Positions 11,237 through 20,937 of a stretch of DNA of 64,000 nt are shown one piece after another (position 1 is the first letter of the stretch; the number at the start of each line of letters is the position of its first letter). The stretch spans positions 67,449,456 to 67,513,455 of the forward strand of contig NC_134709.1 of the NCBI RefSeq assembly GCF_043290135.1, given 5' to 3'. This DNA comes from Rhipicephalus microplus. Lineage: Eukaryota; Arthropoda; Arachnida; Ixodida; Ixodidae. The notes under the pieces are model-generated. The model was not told the DNA's origin. It ran no database searches and worked only from the letters and a program-made list of their open reading frames with translations. The translations under genes and the position numbers were made by a program.

Positions 11237-11410
11237 ACATGCATGGGAAAAGACGTCACGCTACACGTGTCTGCGACCAATCAAGCAGTGCTGCTGTACC
11301 AGAAGTTTGGATTCAAGGTGGAGGAGCTCATCCTGGACTTTTACGACAAGTACTTCCCCGCCGACTCCAAGGAATGCAAGCACGCCATGTTTCTGCGGCT
11401 CAGTAGATAG
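11237..11410 (+). CDS. KAT14: KAT14/ATAC2 terminal exon
   Basis: Encodes TCMGKDVTLHVSATNQAVLL followed by YQKFGFKVEELILDFYDKYF and ends with CKHAMFLRLSR and a TAG stop. This is the conserved C-terminus of KAT14, containing the GNAT motif B helix (LLYQKFGF). The acceptor is ctttgtgcag. In the six exons together about 195 residues of the protein lie in the window. The gene's 3' end faces that of DOT1L, about 20 kb away. Confidence 0.95.
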   Translation, partial: TCMGKDVTLHVSATNQAVLLYQKFGFKVEELILDFYDKYFPADSKECKHAMFLRLSR

Positions 11411-11457
11411 CCCCTCACCTCACCCTCATTCTGCAGAAACATCATTACTCATATGTA

Positions 11458-11463
11458 AATAAA
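11458..11463 (+). terminator. Polyadenylation signal of KAT14
   Basis: AATAAA lies 48 bases after the KAT14 stop codon, followed by TG- and GT-containing sequence. This implies a very short 3' UTR. A second AT-rich run with AATAAA-type hexamers at about 11560-11580 could serve as an alternative. Confidence 0.7.
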
Positions 11464-11587
11464 CATGATGCCACAGAAGCTAAATAGACTGTTGTGAAAT
11501 GGTTCAGTATAGTTACGCTGTCTTCCACGGGGTAAAATAGTACTTGCACTGTTTGAAAATAAAAAAAATAAAAAATAAAGACATCTA

Positions 11588-11790
11588 CAACTCCCACAGG
11601 TCAGCGAACTCGTTCACGAGTGGACTCACTGATCTTAAATAATGCTGTGAGCTTAGTCTGAGAGAGTCCAGGTGAGTGATACCTTGGCGAGTCAGTGTGG
11701 TTGAAGAAGCTTTTCGTGAGTCCAAAGCACAAGATATATTTCTTGGGCGAGTCTGAGGGAGTTTAAAATTTTTTGCTGACCTATGGACCT
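11588..11790. repeat. GAGT-rich dispersed repeat, copy 1
   Basis: Rich in GAGT/GAGTC words, with the segment 'acaagatatatttcttgggc' followed by 'gagtctgagggagtt' and 'tgctgacctatgg'. The same order of words occurs at 12150-12376. Its class is unknown, and I see no coding potential. Confidence 0.6.
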
Positions 11791-12149
11791 ATCTACTCAT
11801 ATACAGCATTACCATCGGCCTTACTGAGATTCGCCTTTTTACTGACGTCTACTCACACATATTCCAAAGCATTACAGTTCATACACCAATTAAATGTTTA
11901 TTAGTTAGAGCAATGTATTACCTAGGAAGTGCCTTGACCCCTGCCCCCACCTATTTCTGGGAAGTTCTGGATAAATATCCCCTATGTTGTCCTCTGTTTA
12001 AAAAAAATTACCTTACTGGTTTGCGAGCACTCACAACACTCGTATTCAAAGGTATTATATCAAAAGGCGTGAAGAAGGGCACCCATGACATGAGATATTT
12101 GTATTAAAGAGCATTCACACTATGATTGCAAAAGCTATTTCTACACTAG

Positions 12150-12376
12150 AGGACTTGTGAGTCAGCTCACTCGTATCGGGTTGCGAGTCTGAGTAACTCC
12201 GGGCGAGTGATGTTTGGTGAGTTTCAGTCCAAGTGAGTTCGGTCGAAGAAAATTTGTGCGAGTGCAAGTCCGGCTCAGGAAAATTTCGGTGAGTTCGAGT
12301 CAGCATGAGTCCACAGCGCGAGATATATTTCTTGAGCGAGTCTGAGTTAAGTTCTGCTGACCTATGCCCAGCAATA
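12150..12376. repeat. GAGT-rich dispersed repeat, copy 2
   Basis: Same orientation as the copy at 11588. The shared core here is 'gcgagatatatttcttgagc', 'gagtctgagttaagtt', 'tgctgacctatgccc'. The preceding 150 bp is a degenerate array of GAGT(T/C)-containing words spaced about 12-25 bp apart. Confidence 0.6.
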
Positions 12377-14639
12377 TATAGGCATTTTGCTGTGACCATA
12401 ACACAATATTTTTTTTTCCTGCTCACCTAAAGCCAGGGATTATTTGTGCAGTTTTCCGCAGGATTCCTAATGTTCGCACTTACGTGTGTGACTTACGTGA
12501 CCAGTGTTTTAATCACGCAATTTAGTACGTTTGAAGATACCACTTATCACTACATTATTAACGGATCTGTGTTTTGCAGTTTGCTACACCCAGGCAGGTT
12601 TACACGTGGTGATGTCCATCAAACTTAAATAATTGCAGCACGATTGCTCTATATTCCTCCCGCTATAACCTTCCCAAAAAAACAACCCTGCGTCCGTTTT
12701 TAACCAAGTTCAGCCAATGTCAGTTTCCCCCACTTCCTCCTTCCATTCATATGGTTGTGTTCTCTCCCGCGCACCCCTCTATCCGTCGGTCAGCGCGAAC
12801 CGGAGAGCGCACGAATCTCGAAACCTAACCAAACTGCAGTCACGTGACTCCGGACAGCAAGTCGCTGCTTGGAACAGCGATGTGCAGGACACCGCCACAG
12901 CGCACTCTCCATGGAACTGTTTTAAATTAAAGAATTTTTTTTTATAGCAAATACACAGACACTTCTCACAGGTTTCTGCTGCCACCATGCCATGTAAGTA
13001 TGTCTGTGTGTATAAAACTCCCCATTTTTTTTCCCCAGAAGTGCTAAATCGGGGATTAGAACCCAAGACCCCATCCCTCCGCAGTGCAACACGTTCAACT
13101 AAGCCACACACACATTCTCTAAATCTAGCATACTGGCGGCGAGCTATTTATGTACATCGTTTACTGTTGGTGGTATGCAAACTGTGAGGTGTTTCGGCGT
13201 GGTAGAGAGCTGCTTGCTATCACCAGAGAGGTTGCGCATAAGGCCAAAGTAGGCGCTACCGCTCCACTCATCTTTCGCCAGCACAGACCATGATCGCCTG
13301 TGTTGGCATGTTTATCCGATGAGGTTGTTTGAGAAAGCCATTTGAGGTTGAGAAAGCCATGAAAATGGCTCATGGTTTTTTGGGTGGTGTGATTTCATCG
13401 CATCGTTTGCATTAAAGCAGGATTGTCACAAATTTGCTAGTGGAATTCGCGATAAATCGCCATTTTTATTCAAATTTCGCCAAAAAAGTCGGCACACTAC
13501 ATATTTGCAGCATGTCTAGTAATAAAAATAGCCAGTTGTGTACAGTCTTGTGGAGTAGGTACAGTACCATTCATAACCCAAATTATTACTTTCTTCTAAT
13601 TCCAGTCACATTAGAAAAACGAAGCAGCGTCCCTGAATGCTTACATAACAAAAGTTTGTGATGGCTTCAGTTGTAGAGAATACAGTGTAGCAGTTGCTAC
13701 AAGAGAGGAACAGTGTGCGTAACTTTCCTGCAGATTTAGAGAATTCCACTGTGGTGAAATGAAGTCTCCTATATTTGAACAACTTTAATTACAAAACAAT
13801 GGGTATTGCATAACAGTCGCAATGCCCTCACTGCGCTTTCTGTGCGGTGATTTTTACACTACACATTTGCCTCAGTGCAGCTTCTGAATGCCCCCAAAAA
13901 GCCAACTTCACTGCCAACCAGGAAAGTATGTTAATATATAGCAAAATATAAACTCTAGAGTAGGGGGTAGGGTACTACAGCAGTGAAGAAGTCAACAATC
14001 TATTCAGAACAGTTGGAGTTGGGGTTGAAACACGTGGCCTAATCATCATCTAGCTACTACAGAAACTTTACAATAGCCTTATGCTCTTAAAGCACCTAAA
14101 GAACAGTACAACGCCACCGTCTCACAGCACATGAAGTAGTCCGCTGACCTAAATTTTGATAGAAGGTTGCCGACAGACGCACCAGTGCCTTCAGAATCTA
14201 GACGCCGTACTGTCGTAGTCTGAACTCCTCATAAACAGCGCCTTCTACCGGTGGGTCTAAGGCTACGAAAGATTAAAAAATACATTGTCATCCATTTGTT
14301 TAGAAGACACTGAGTACATAATGCATAACTCAGTCAAGATCTAGGCAAAAAATTGCCTAAAATTCGCCATGTCACCATTCGTAATTTTAGGTTGCTATGG
14401 CATTGCCACAGGCCTCTCAAATTCACCAATTTAGTGAAAAGTAGCCACCAGTGAAAACCCTGCGTTGATGCCGCAGTCCACAAGAAGGCCACTCCGCTCG
14501 ATGCAGCGTCCATGATTGCTAAAGGAGCAAGCTGCTAGCCTTTGTTACGAAGAAACCATTTGTTGCTGTCGCATTGATTAATTTTTTTCAAATTTGTCTT
14601 ACATTTTTTCCATCACTACAAAACATGATTAACCCAGGC
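12377..14639. other. Intergenic; possible worn tRNA-like SINE at about 13040-13110
   Basis: No gene recognised. On the - strand near 13110-13045 the sequence 'gtggcttagttgaacgtg' and 'gggttctaatccccga' looks like the A and B boxes of a tRNA-derived element, but no family could be assigned. Confidence 0.35.
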
Positions 14640-15262
14640 GCTTCGAGATAGGTAGCAGTGCACTTGACGTTGTAAAAGAGTAAGTCTCCTTCAAACAGGT
14701 AGTAACCGCGGAGCAAAACCACGAGATTGAAGTAAGTAGAATAATAAGGATGGGGTGTAGCACATTCGGCAAGCATTCTGAAATCATGAATGTTAGATTG
14801 CCACTACTGCTCAAGGGGAAGGTATATAACAGCTGCATCTTACTGGTACTTACCTACGGAGCAGAAATGTAGAGGATCACAAAGAGGGTTCAACTTAAGC
14901 AGAGGACGACGCAGCGAGCAACGGAAACAAAAATGATAGGTGCAACCTTAAGAGACTAGAAGAATGGGTCGTGTAACCAACCGGGGTGAAGGACATCACA
15001 GTCGAAATCAGGAAGAAATGGTAATAGGCAAAGCACGCAGTGTGAAGGCAAGATAACTGCTGGTCATTAAAGAACGCAGACTGGATTCTCAGAAAAGGCA
15101 AGTGGGTGAGGGGGAGACAGAAATTTAAGTGGGCAGATGAGATTAAGAAGTTTGCGGGTATAAAGTTGCAGCAGTAAGCACGAGATCCATTTGACTGGCG
15201 AAACATGGGCGAGCCTTTGTCCCGCAGCGAGCGTAGTCAGGTTGATAATGATAATGACCTAG
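14640..15262 (+). pseudogene. RTE-type LINE fragment
   Basis: The decayed 3' part of an RTE-clade reverse-transcriptase gene. Recognisable blocks in order are VVTAEQNHEIEVSRIIRMG, STFGKHSEIMNVRLPLLLKG, KVYNSCILLVLTYGAEM and the nucleic-acid-binding tail corresponding to 'WxDEIKKFAGIxxQQ'. These match the C-terminal region of tick RTE elements. Several stops and frameshifts break it. The 3' end is a short 'gataatgataatgac' tail near 15245-15262. Confidence 0.75.
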
Positions 15263-15894
15263 GCCGTGTAATCTCGGCAAGTGCGCACATACGACCCCTT
15301 TGTAAGCTCATCTGCACGTCCGAATTCTACGAGGCCTTATTCTACGCTCGCAGAAAATCCCCAAGTTGATTGCCCACTACATGAAGTAGCACTGTCAAAC
15401 CCAACTGTGCTTGTTGCGCTCGCCGAGTGGCATTACTTATTTCTAGTGTGGCCACACTATCGAAGTTTCACAAATCGTGCAAGACTGTTCACTCTCAACG
15501 CCACTATTAGTGAATTGGGATTCTCCCTTTCAATTACAACACTGATTAGGAGTTGCGGGCAGTAAAGTAGCTCTTGGATTAGGCATGCACGCCCAAATTC
15601 ATGGTAGATTGCAACATTAAAAAGAAACTAAGGCAGCTTTGTGGCACCAAGCCTGAAAAAGTAAGGAGGTCGGTAACATTCCTAGTTCTTCATTCTGATT
15701 TTGTATTTTTTGCCTCTGATAACTTCAATTTTTCCTTTTGCCTCTACTTTTCTCTCTTTTTTTCTCACTTCTCTCTCTACACATTCTCTGGCCTATCAGT
15801 TATTGCTTCCCATGCCGGTCAAATCAGCGCACGCGTCTGGGGAACGAAACAGGAGACGATAAGAGCACATGTAGGTTCACAATGATTATTCTTT

Positions 15895-15899
15895 GCCAC
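15895..15899. repeat. 5-bp target-site duplication of LTR element copy 1 (left)
   Basis: GCCAC directly before TGTCACAG. The same five bases follow the right LTR at 20938-20942. A 5-bp duplication is typical of Gypsy-type integrases. Confidence 0.9.
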
Positions 15900-17038
15900 T
15901 GTCACAGAACGAGCGCTAAAAATAGGCGCGCCGCAAATTCTTGCGGTAACGCGCGGAAGAAACGCCGCGAAGTCAAAAGAACAAAAAAAAGGGGGAAAGA
16001 AAAAGAAAACAAACGGCCCAGGGCTCCCCGGGCGCGCGCTCTCCCCGCAGAAGCGTGGCTTCATCGACGAACCTCCTCACCCCACAACGGCGGCCGAGCA
16101 AGCCCGCGATTTTTCTAGAACGAAGGAGGCGTGGCAACGCCGAGATGAGTCATCCGACGCGGAGGGCAGTCGAACCGTCTCGCGCCTCTCCCCAGCCTTC
16201 GTTGCGCATCGCGCCGACGAAATGAGGAGAACTTTCTGGAAGGTGGCGCGGAAGGTATTTAATCGAGCCGCCGAGACGAGAAAGCAGGAGGAGACGGAAG
16301 TGAGCGCCAGAGCGCGTAGGGATTCCGCCGTGTAGTCGGCGAAGGTTTTGGTCCGTAGGGACGAGGCCGGAGATGAAGAGGATTTCCACCTGAGGGGTGA
16401 AGCTCGAGCTACCGGCAAGAGTGTGTGTTTACCGCTATCGAGCGAAGACGCGGGGCAACAGCTGCGTGTGTGAAGCCGACGTGTTCCGGCGAAGAAGTTG
16501 AAGTTGGAAGAGTGGCCAATTGAAGACGGGAGGTTTCCTGGAAGAGAAATTTCGAGAGCTGCGGAACGACAACAACGCTGGACTTTGAGTGAGTGATTCT
16601 CGGAAGAGTATCATCTAGACTTTGGTTCCAAGAACTCTGGACTGAAAAGGTTTTCTATCCCTTTAGTCTTGAGTGTCTTGGTTGTTCAATGCATGCGACT
16701 GCATTGTAGTGCGTATCGTTGTCTGTGTCCGTTGTTTTGAGTGTGGCTGATTGTACTGTGTAGTACGTCGTTTGATTGGTGACGTATTGTATGTAACTAT
16801 TGTGGAGTGTGCATTCTTGTGTATTGTTTTCGATCTGCCAATTTCGAGAATATAATTTGTTTGTTTATCAACTCTCGGCTCTGACTTGTTCTTTGGACCA
16901 CAGCCGGCGTCCGCTGGCGCACCAAATAGGACCACTTCTAAATTGTCCACGCTTTCGTGGTGCGGTTCTGGGGGCCGATACTTCGGCTCTTAGAATTAGC
17001 CCGGCGATCGCCTCCCTAATTACGGGACATGTGTGACA
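15900..17038 (+). repeat. 5' LTR of copy 1
   Basis: 1139 bp. A TATA-like 'ggtatttaatcgagc' lies at about 16254-16268 and is conserved in the second family member ('ggtatttaaccgagc'), so it is the likely promoter. No mismatch to the 3' LTR is seen in the first ~890 bp, but about ten occur in the last ~250 bp. Confidence 0.92.
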
Positions 17039-17045
17039 ATTAATC

Positions 17046-17063
17046 TGGCGTCCGCGAAACAGG
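17046..17063 (+). promoter_or_regulatory. Primer-binding site of copy 1
   Basis: Seven bases after the LTR, TGGCGTCCGCGAAACAGG begins with TGG, the complement of a tRNA 3' CCA end. Copy 2 has TGGCGTTCGCGACAGG at the same spacing (58016). I cannot name the tRNA. Confidence 0.65.
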
Positions 17064-17242
17064 ACTTTTTGGTGCACAGTGTGTCCAAAGTAGTGAGAAA
17101 GAGCCTCGAGTTGTTGATAGTGCTATCGGAACGATTTTGTGTGTTGTTCAGTGTTCTCGTTAACGAGTGCAGGGGAGTGTTCCGATAGACGGATCTAGGC
17201 AGATACTTTTTGCACGCGGCAAGGTTTTATTTGCTAGACACA

Positions 17243-19422
17243 ATGGATCTCGAAAAGTTAGTTGCTCTTGGCGAGAAGATGGGTCTTTCTGGCGCCGAAC
17301 TACGGAAGTGGGTAAGCCAGAAGGAGAAAGAGGCAGCTGAGAGGGCCAAGGAAGAAAAAGCAGCTGAGTTGGAGAGAGAGAGAGGTTGGCAGCTGAGAGA
17401 GCCAAGGAAGAAAAAGCAGCTGAGTTGGAGAGAGAAAAGCTGGCAGCTGAAAGGGCGAAAGAAGAAAGAGAGGCAAAAGAGCGACAGCTGAAGGAAGAAC
17501 GAGAGCAGCAATTGAAGTTGGAGCTGGAGAGAGAAAAGTTGGCAGCCGAAAGGGCGAGAGAAGAAAGAGAGGCAAAAGAGCGACAGCTGAAGGAAGAAAG
17601 AGAGCAGCAATTGAAGTTGGAGCTGGAGAGAGAAAAGTTGGCAGCCGAAAGGGCGAGAGAAGAAAGAGAAGCGGAGATGGCTGAAAGGGAACGGCAGCGG
17701 CAGCACGAGATGGAACTCGAGCGGCTCCGTTTGCAACAGCGAAGCGAAACTCCCGTCCAAGCTAGAGTTGAAAGCAGCGAACGGGAAGATCACGGCTTCC
17801 GCTTGAACCCAAGCAAGCTGCTCGTAGCGTTTGATGAAAGGAAGGACGACCTTGACGCGTACCTTCACCGATTTGAGACGATTGCGAAGAGCCAGAATTG
17901 GCCGGAACATCAATGGGCAACTGCTTTGAGTACTTGTTTGAGTGGTGAAGCGCTCAGTGTGTACGGTAGGCTGACGCCGACCGATGCAGCCAACTATGCA
18001 AAGGTGAAAGCTGCTTTGTTGAAGCGATTTAGATTTACCGTAGAAGGATTCCGGGACAGATTTCGGACAGGAAAGCCAGCTGACGGTGAGACAGCTACGC
18101 AGTATGCCGCCCGACTTTGCCATTATTTCGACAGATGGATTGAACTTTCAGGGACAGCGCAGGAGTACGATGAACTTAGAGAGCTCCTAATTAGAGAACA
18201 ATTTCTTACTAGTTGCCACCCAAGCCTGTCGCTGTATTTGAAAGAGAGGAAGGCTGAGTCACTTGAAGGAATGCTTGAATTGGCTGATCAATTCTTGGAA
18301 GCGCAAGGTGGAACTAATTTGGCCAAGGTCAAGAAAGATTGTCCCGATGATTCGAAGAAATTGGCTCCCGGAGAAAAGAAGCGTGCACCAGAGAGCATTC
18401 CGCGATGTTTCCTGTGCAACCGAGTGGGTCATCGCGCGAAAAACTGTCGAACGATCTTTACGAGCCCTACGGCAGTAAAATCTTTCAAGTGTGGTCAGAC
18501 TGGGCACAAAGCAGACGCTTGTCGGAACGGAGTGAGTCAAACTCACCAGGTATCTTGTGTGCAAGCGGCACCGAAATCTGATAATAATGCCGTCACCGAT
18601 GGATTCGTAGAGTTGAAGAATGGGGAGAAAATCCCTATTGTGGGTGCTGTAATGTCAAAACAGCCAACCGGTGTTACGAAAGGAATGCCAACGCTGCCTG
18701 GAAAAGTTGCGGGCAAAAAGATTACGGTGTTAAGAGATACCGGCAGCTCCACTGTTATCGTGCGGAGAAATTTGGTACGGGAAAGTGAGTTGACAGGCAG
18801 AACGAAGCCGGTTTGCCTAATTGACCGTACGGTTCGGATGCTTCCCGAAGCAGAAATTGAGGTTGAAACCCCGTACTTCAGCGGGAAGGTTACTGCTTTA
18901 TGCATGACGAGGCCCCTGTATGACCTTGTCATCGGAAACATCGACGGGGCGCGAGGGCCAAGTGATCCAGAATGTTTGGGAGAAGACCCGAAGATAGAGC
19001 CCTCGCCAACACAGCGGCCGCGAGATACAATGGAGGAACATCCCGTGACGGATCTCACTAGAGCCCAAGGTGAAGCTGCGGCGCAAGAGACAGCGAAGGA
19101 GAAGACGATCGTGTCGAATCAGTTCGCGGGCCGAGCAACCGGACTTACGTCGGCACGACCTCAACCGACCGACAGTGTAAAGGAGACGGAGTTGGCCAGC
19201 CGGGCAAAATGTAGAGGCATGATCAAGCGGGTAAATAAACAGACAGGACCCGTCGAATGTAATGACGCGTTAACGGTGTCGGAAGAGACAACGATGGCTG
19301 AGACAACGCCTCAGATATCGTCGTTGGAAAGGGCTCGCCGAAAAAGAACGTGGAAGCACAAGAAGAGATCGAGCGAGCACCGCAAAAGGGGGCGCAAGCG
19401 CTGTTCGAAGTACGCAGGATAA
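17243..19422 (+). CDS. Gag/protease-like protein of LTR element copy 1 (frameshifted near N-terminus)
   Basis: The likely start is ATG 17243 (MDLEKLVALGEKMGLSGAEL). The frame then shifts by two bases in a (GA)n run at about 17370-17385, after which a long frame runs to the stop at 19422 (678 residues from 17386). Counting from 17386, it holds: a Glu/Arg-rich coiled coil built of repeated AAERAKEERE-like units (1-105); a retrotransposon Gag/SCAN-like capsid region (about 140-300, with WPEHQWATALSTCLSGEAL and SLEGMLELADQFLEAQ); two zinc knuckles, CFLCNRVGHRAKNC (341-354) and a second whose first Cys is Ser (366-379); a retropepsin-like LRDTGSS loop (Asp451); and a Lys/Arg-rich C-terminus. A structural, particle-forming role is inferred. 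No polymerase or integrase motif follows. Confidence 0.85.
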
Positions 19423-19783
19423 GTGCTGAGGTCAAAGCAGAATGTGGTTGGCAGTGTTGAGTGCCATATGTTGTGTTAATGTTGTGGTATCCTGTGTCAC
19501 AAGTGTCGAAGTGTTGTGCTGTGATGTGATGTATAGTATTGTACCATTGTTGTAGTGAGAGACTTTGTACATTTGTATTATTGGGAATGTGTGGTGGAGT
19601 GTTGTACTCATGTGCTTGTGTTTTCACGTGTTGTGTAATTGAATTACAATGTACAATTGTATTAAGTGATCTATTGTGAATGCGAAGTGTCATGAGCGAC
19701 GGACCATGTTACAGTCTGTGAGAGTGTGTGGTGACTGTTCGCGCTCGTTTGTGTGGTTTTGAATATTATGAGATAATATTCTT

Positions 19784-19797
19784 AAAGTGGGGGGCAA
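19784..19797 (+). promoter_or_regulatory. Polypurine tract of copy 1
   Basis: AAAGTGGGGGGCAA lies immediately before the 3' LTR, the place where plus-strand DNA synthesis is primed in LTR elements. The same tract precedes the 3' LTR of copy 2. Confidence 0.75.
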
Positions 19798-20937
19798 TGT
19801 CACAGAACGAGCGCTAAAAATAGGCGCGCCGCAAATTCTTGCGGTAACGCGCGGAAGAAACGCCGCGAAGTCAAAAGAACAAAAAAAAGGGGGAAAGAAA
19901 AAGAAAACAAACGGCCCAGGGCTCCCCGGGCGCGCGCTCTCCCCGCAGAAGCGTGGCTTCATCGACGAACCTCCTCACCCCACAACGGCGGCCGAGCAAG
20001 CCCGCGATTTTTCTAGAACGAAGGAGGCGTGGCAACGCCGAGATGAGTCATCCGACGCGGAGGGCAGTCGAACCGTCTCGCGCCTCTCCCCAGCCTTCGT
20101 TGCGCATCGCGCCGACGAAATGAGGAGAACTTTCTGGAAGGTGGCGCGGAAGGTATTTAATCGAGCCGCCGAGACGAGAAAGCAGGAGGAGACGGAAGTG
20201 AGCGCCAGAGCGCGTAGGGATTCCGCCGTGTAGTCGGCGAAGGTTTTGGTCCGTAGGGACGAGGCCGGAGATGAAGAGGATTTCCACCTGAGGGGTGAAG
20301 CTCGAGCTACCGGCAAGAGTGTGTGTTTACCGCTATCGAGCGAAGACGCGGGGCAACAGCTGCGTGTGTGAAGCCGACGTGTTCCGGCGAAGAAGTTGAA
20401 GTTGGAAGAGTGGCCAATTGAAGACGGGAGGTTTCCTGGAAGAGAAATTTCGAGAGCTGCGGAACGACAACAACGCTGGACTTTGAGTGAGTGATTCTCG
20501 GAAGAGTATCATCTAGACTTTGGTTCCAAGAACTCTGGACTGAAAAGGTTTTCTATCCCTTTAGTCTTGAGTGTCTTGGTTGTTCAATGCATGCGACTGC
20601 ATTGTAGTGCGTATCGTTGTCTGTGTCCGTTGTTTTGAGTGTGGCTGATTGTACTGTGTAGTACGTCGTTTGATTGGTGACGTATTGTATGCAAGTATTG
20701 TGGAGTGTGCATTCTTGTGTATTGTTTTCGATCTGCCCATTTCGAGAATATAATTTTTTTTGTTTATCAACTCTCGGCTCCGACTTGTTCTTTGGACCAC
20801 AGCCGGCGTCCGCTGGCGCACCAATAAGGACCACTCTTAAATTGTCCACGCTTTCGTGGTGCGGTTCGGGGGGCCGATACTTCGGCTCTTAGAATTAGCC
20901 CGGCGATCGCCTCCCTAATTACGGGACATGTGTGACA
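19798..20937 (+). repeat. 3' LTR of copy 1
   Basis: 1140 bp. It matches the 5' LTR base for base as far as I can follow to about 20690, then differs at roughly ten positions, including one inserted T, before the shared CA end. Confidence 0.92.

Larger units (their letters stand above)
15900..20937 (+). mobile_element. Complete gag-only LTR retrotransposon, copy 1
   Basis: A 5,038-bp element with two near-identical LTRs (1139 and 1140 bp), TG...CA ends inside a short inverted repeat (TGTCAC...GTGACA), a primer-binding site, one coding region, a polypurine tract and a perfect 5-bp target duplication. The single coding region gives a coiled-coil/Gag/zinc-knuckle/protease-like protein. Only about 375 bp separate its stop from the 3' LTR, so there is no room for reverse transcriptase, RNase H or integrase. 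It must be mobilised by another element's enzymes. A second member lies at 56805-61981, so this is a replicating family and not one deleted copy. Integration between KAT14 and DOT1L is recent, judging from the LTR match. Confidence 0.93.

Noticed and set aside
16077..16418. Repeated open frames inside the LTRs (113 and 79 codons, identical at 19975-20316)
   Set aside because: Identity comes from LTR duplication; not conserved in the LTRs of copy 2.
17227..18123. Long - strand open frame in the LTR element
   Set aside because: Antisense shadow of the Glu/Arg-rich coiled coil, with no motifs; the same shadow occurs in copy 2.
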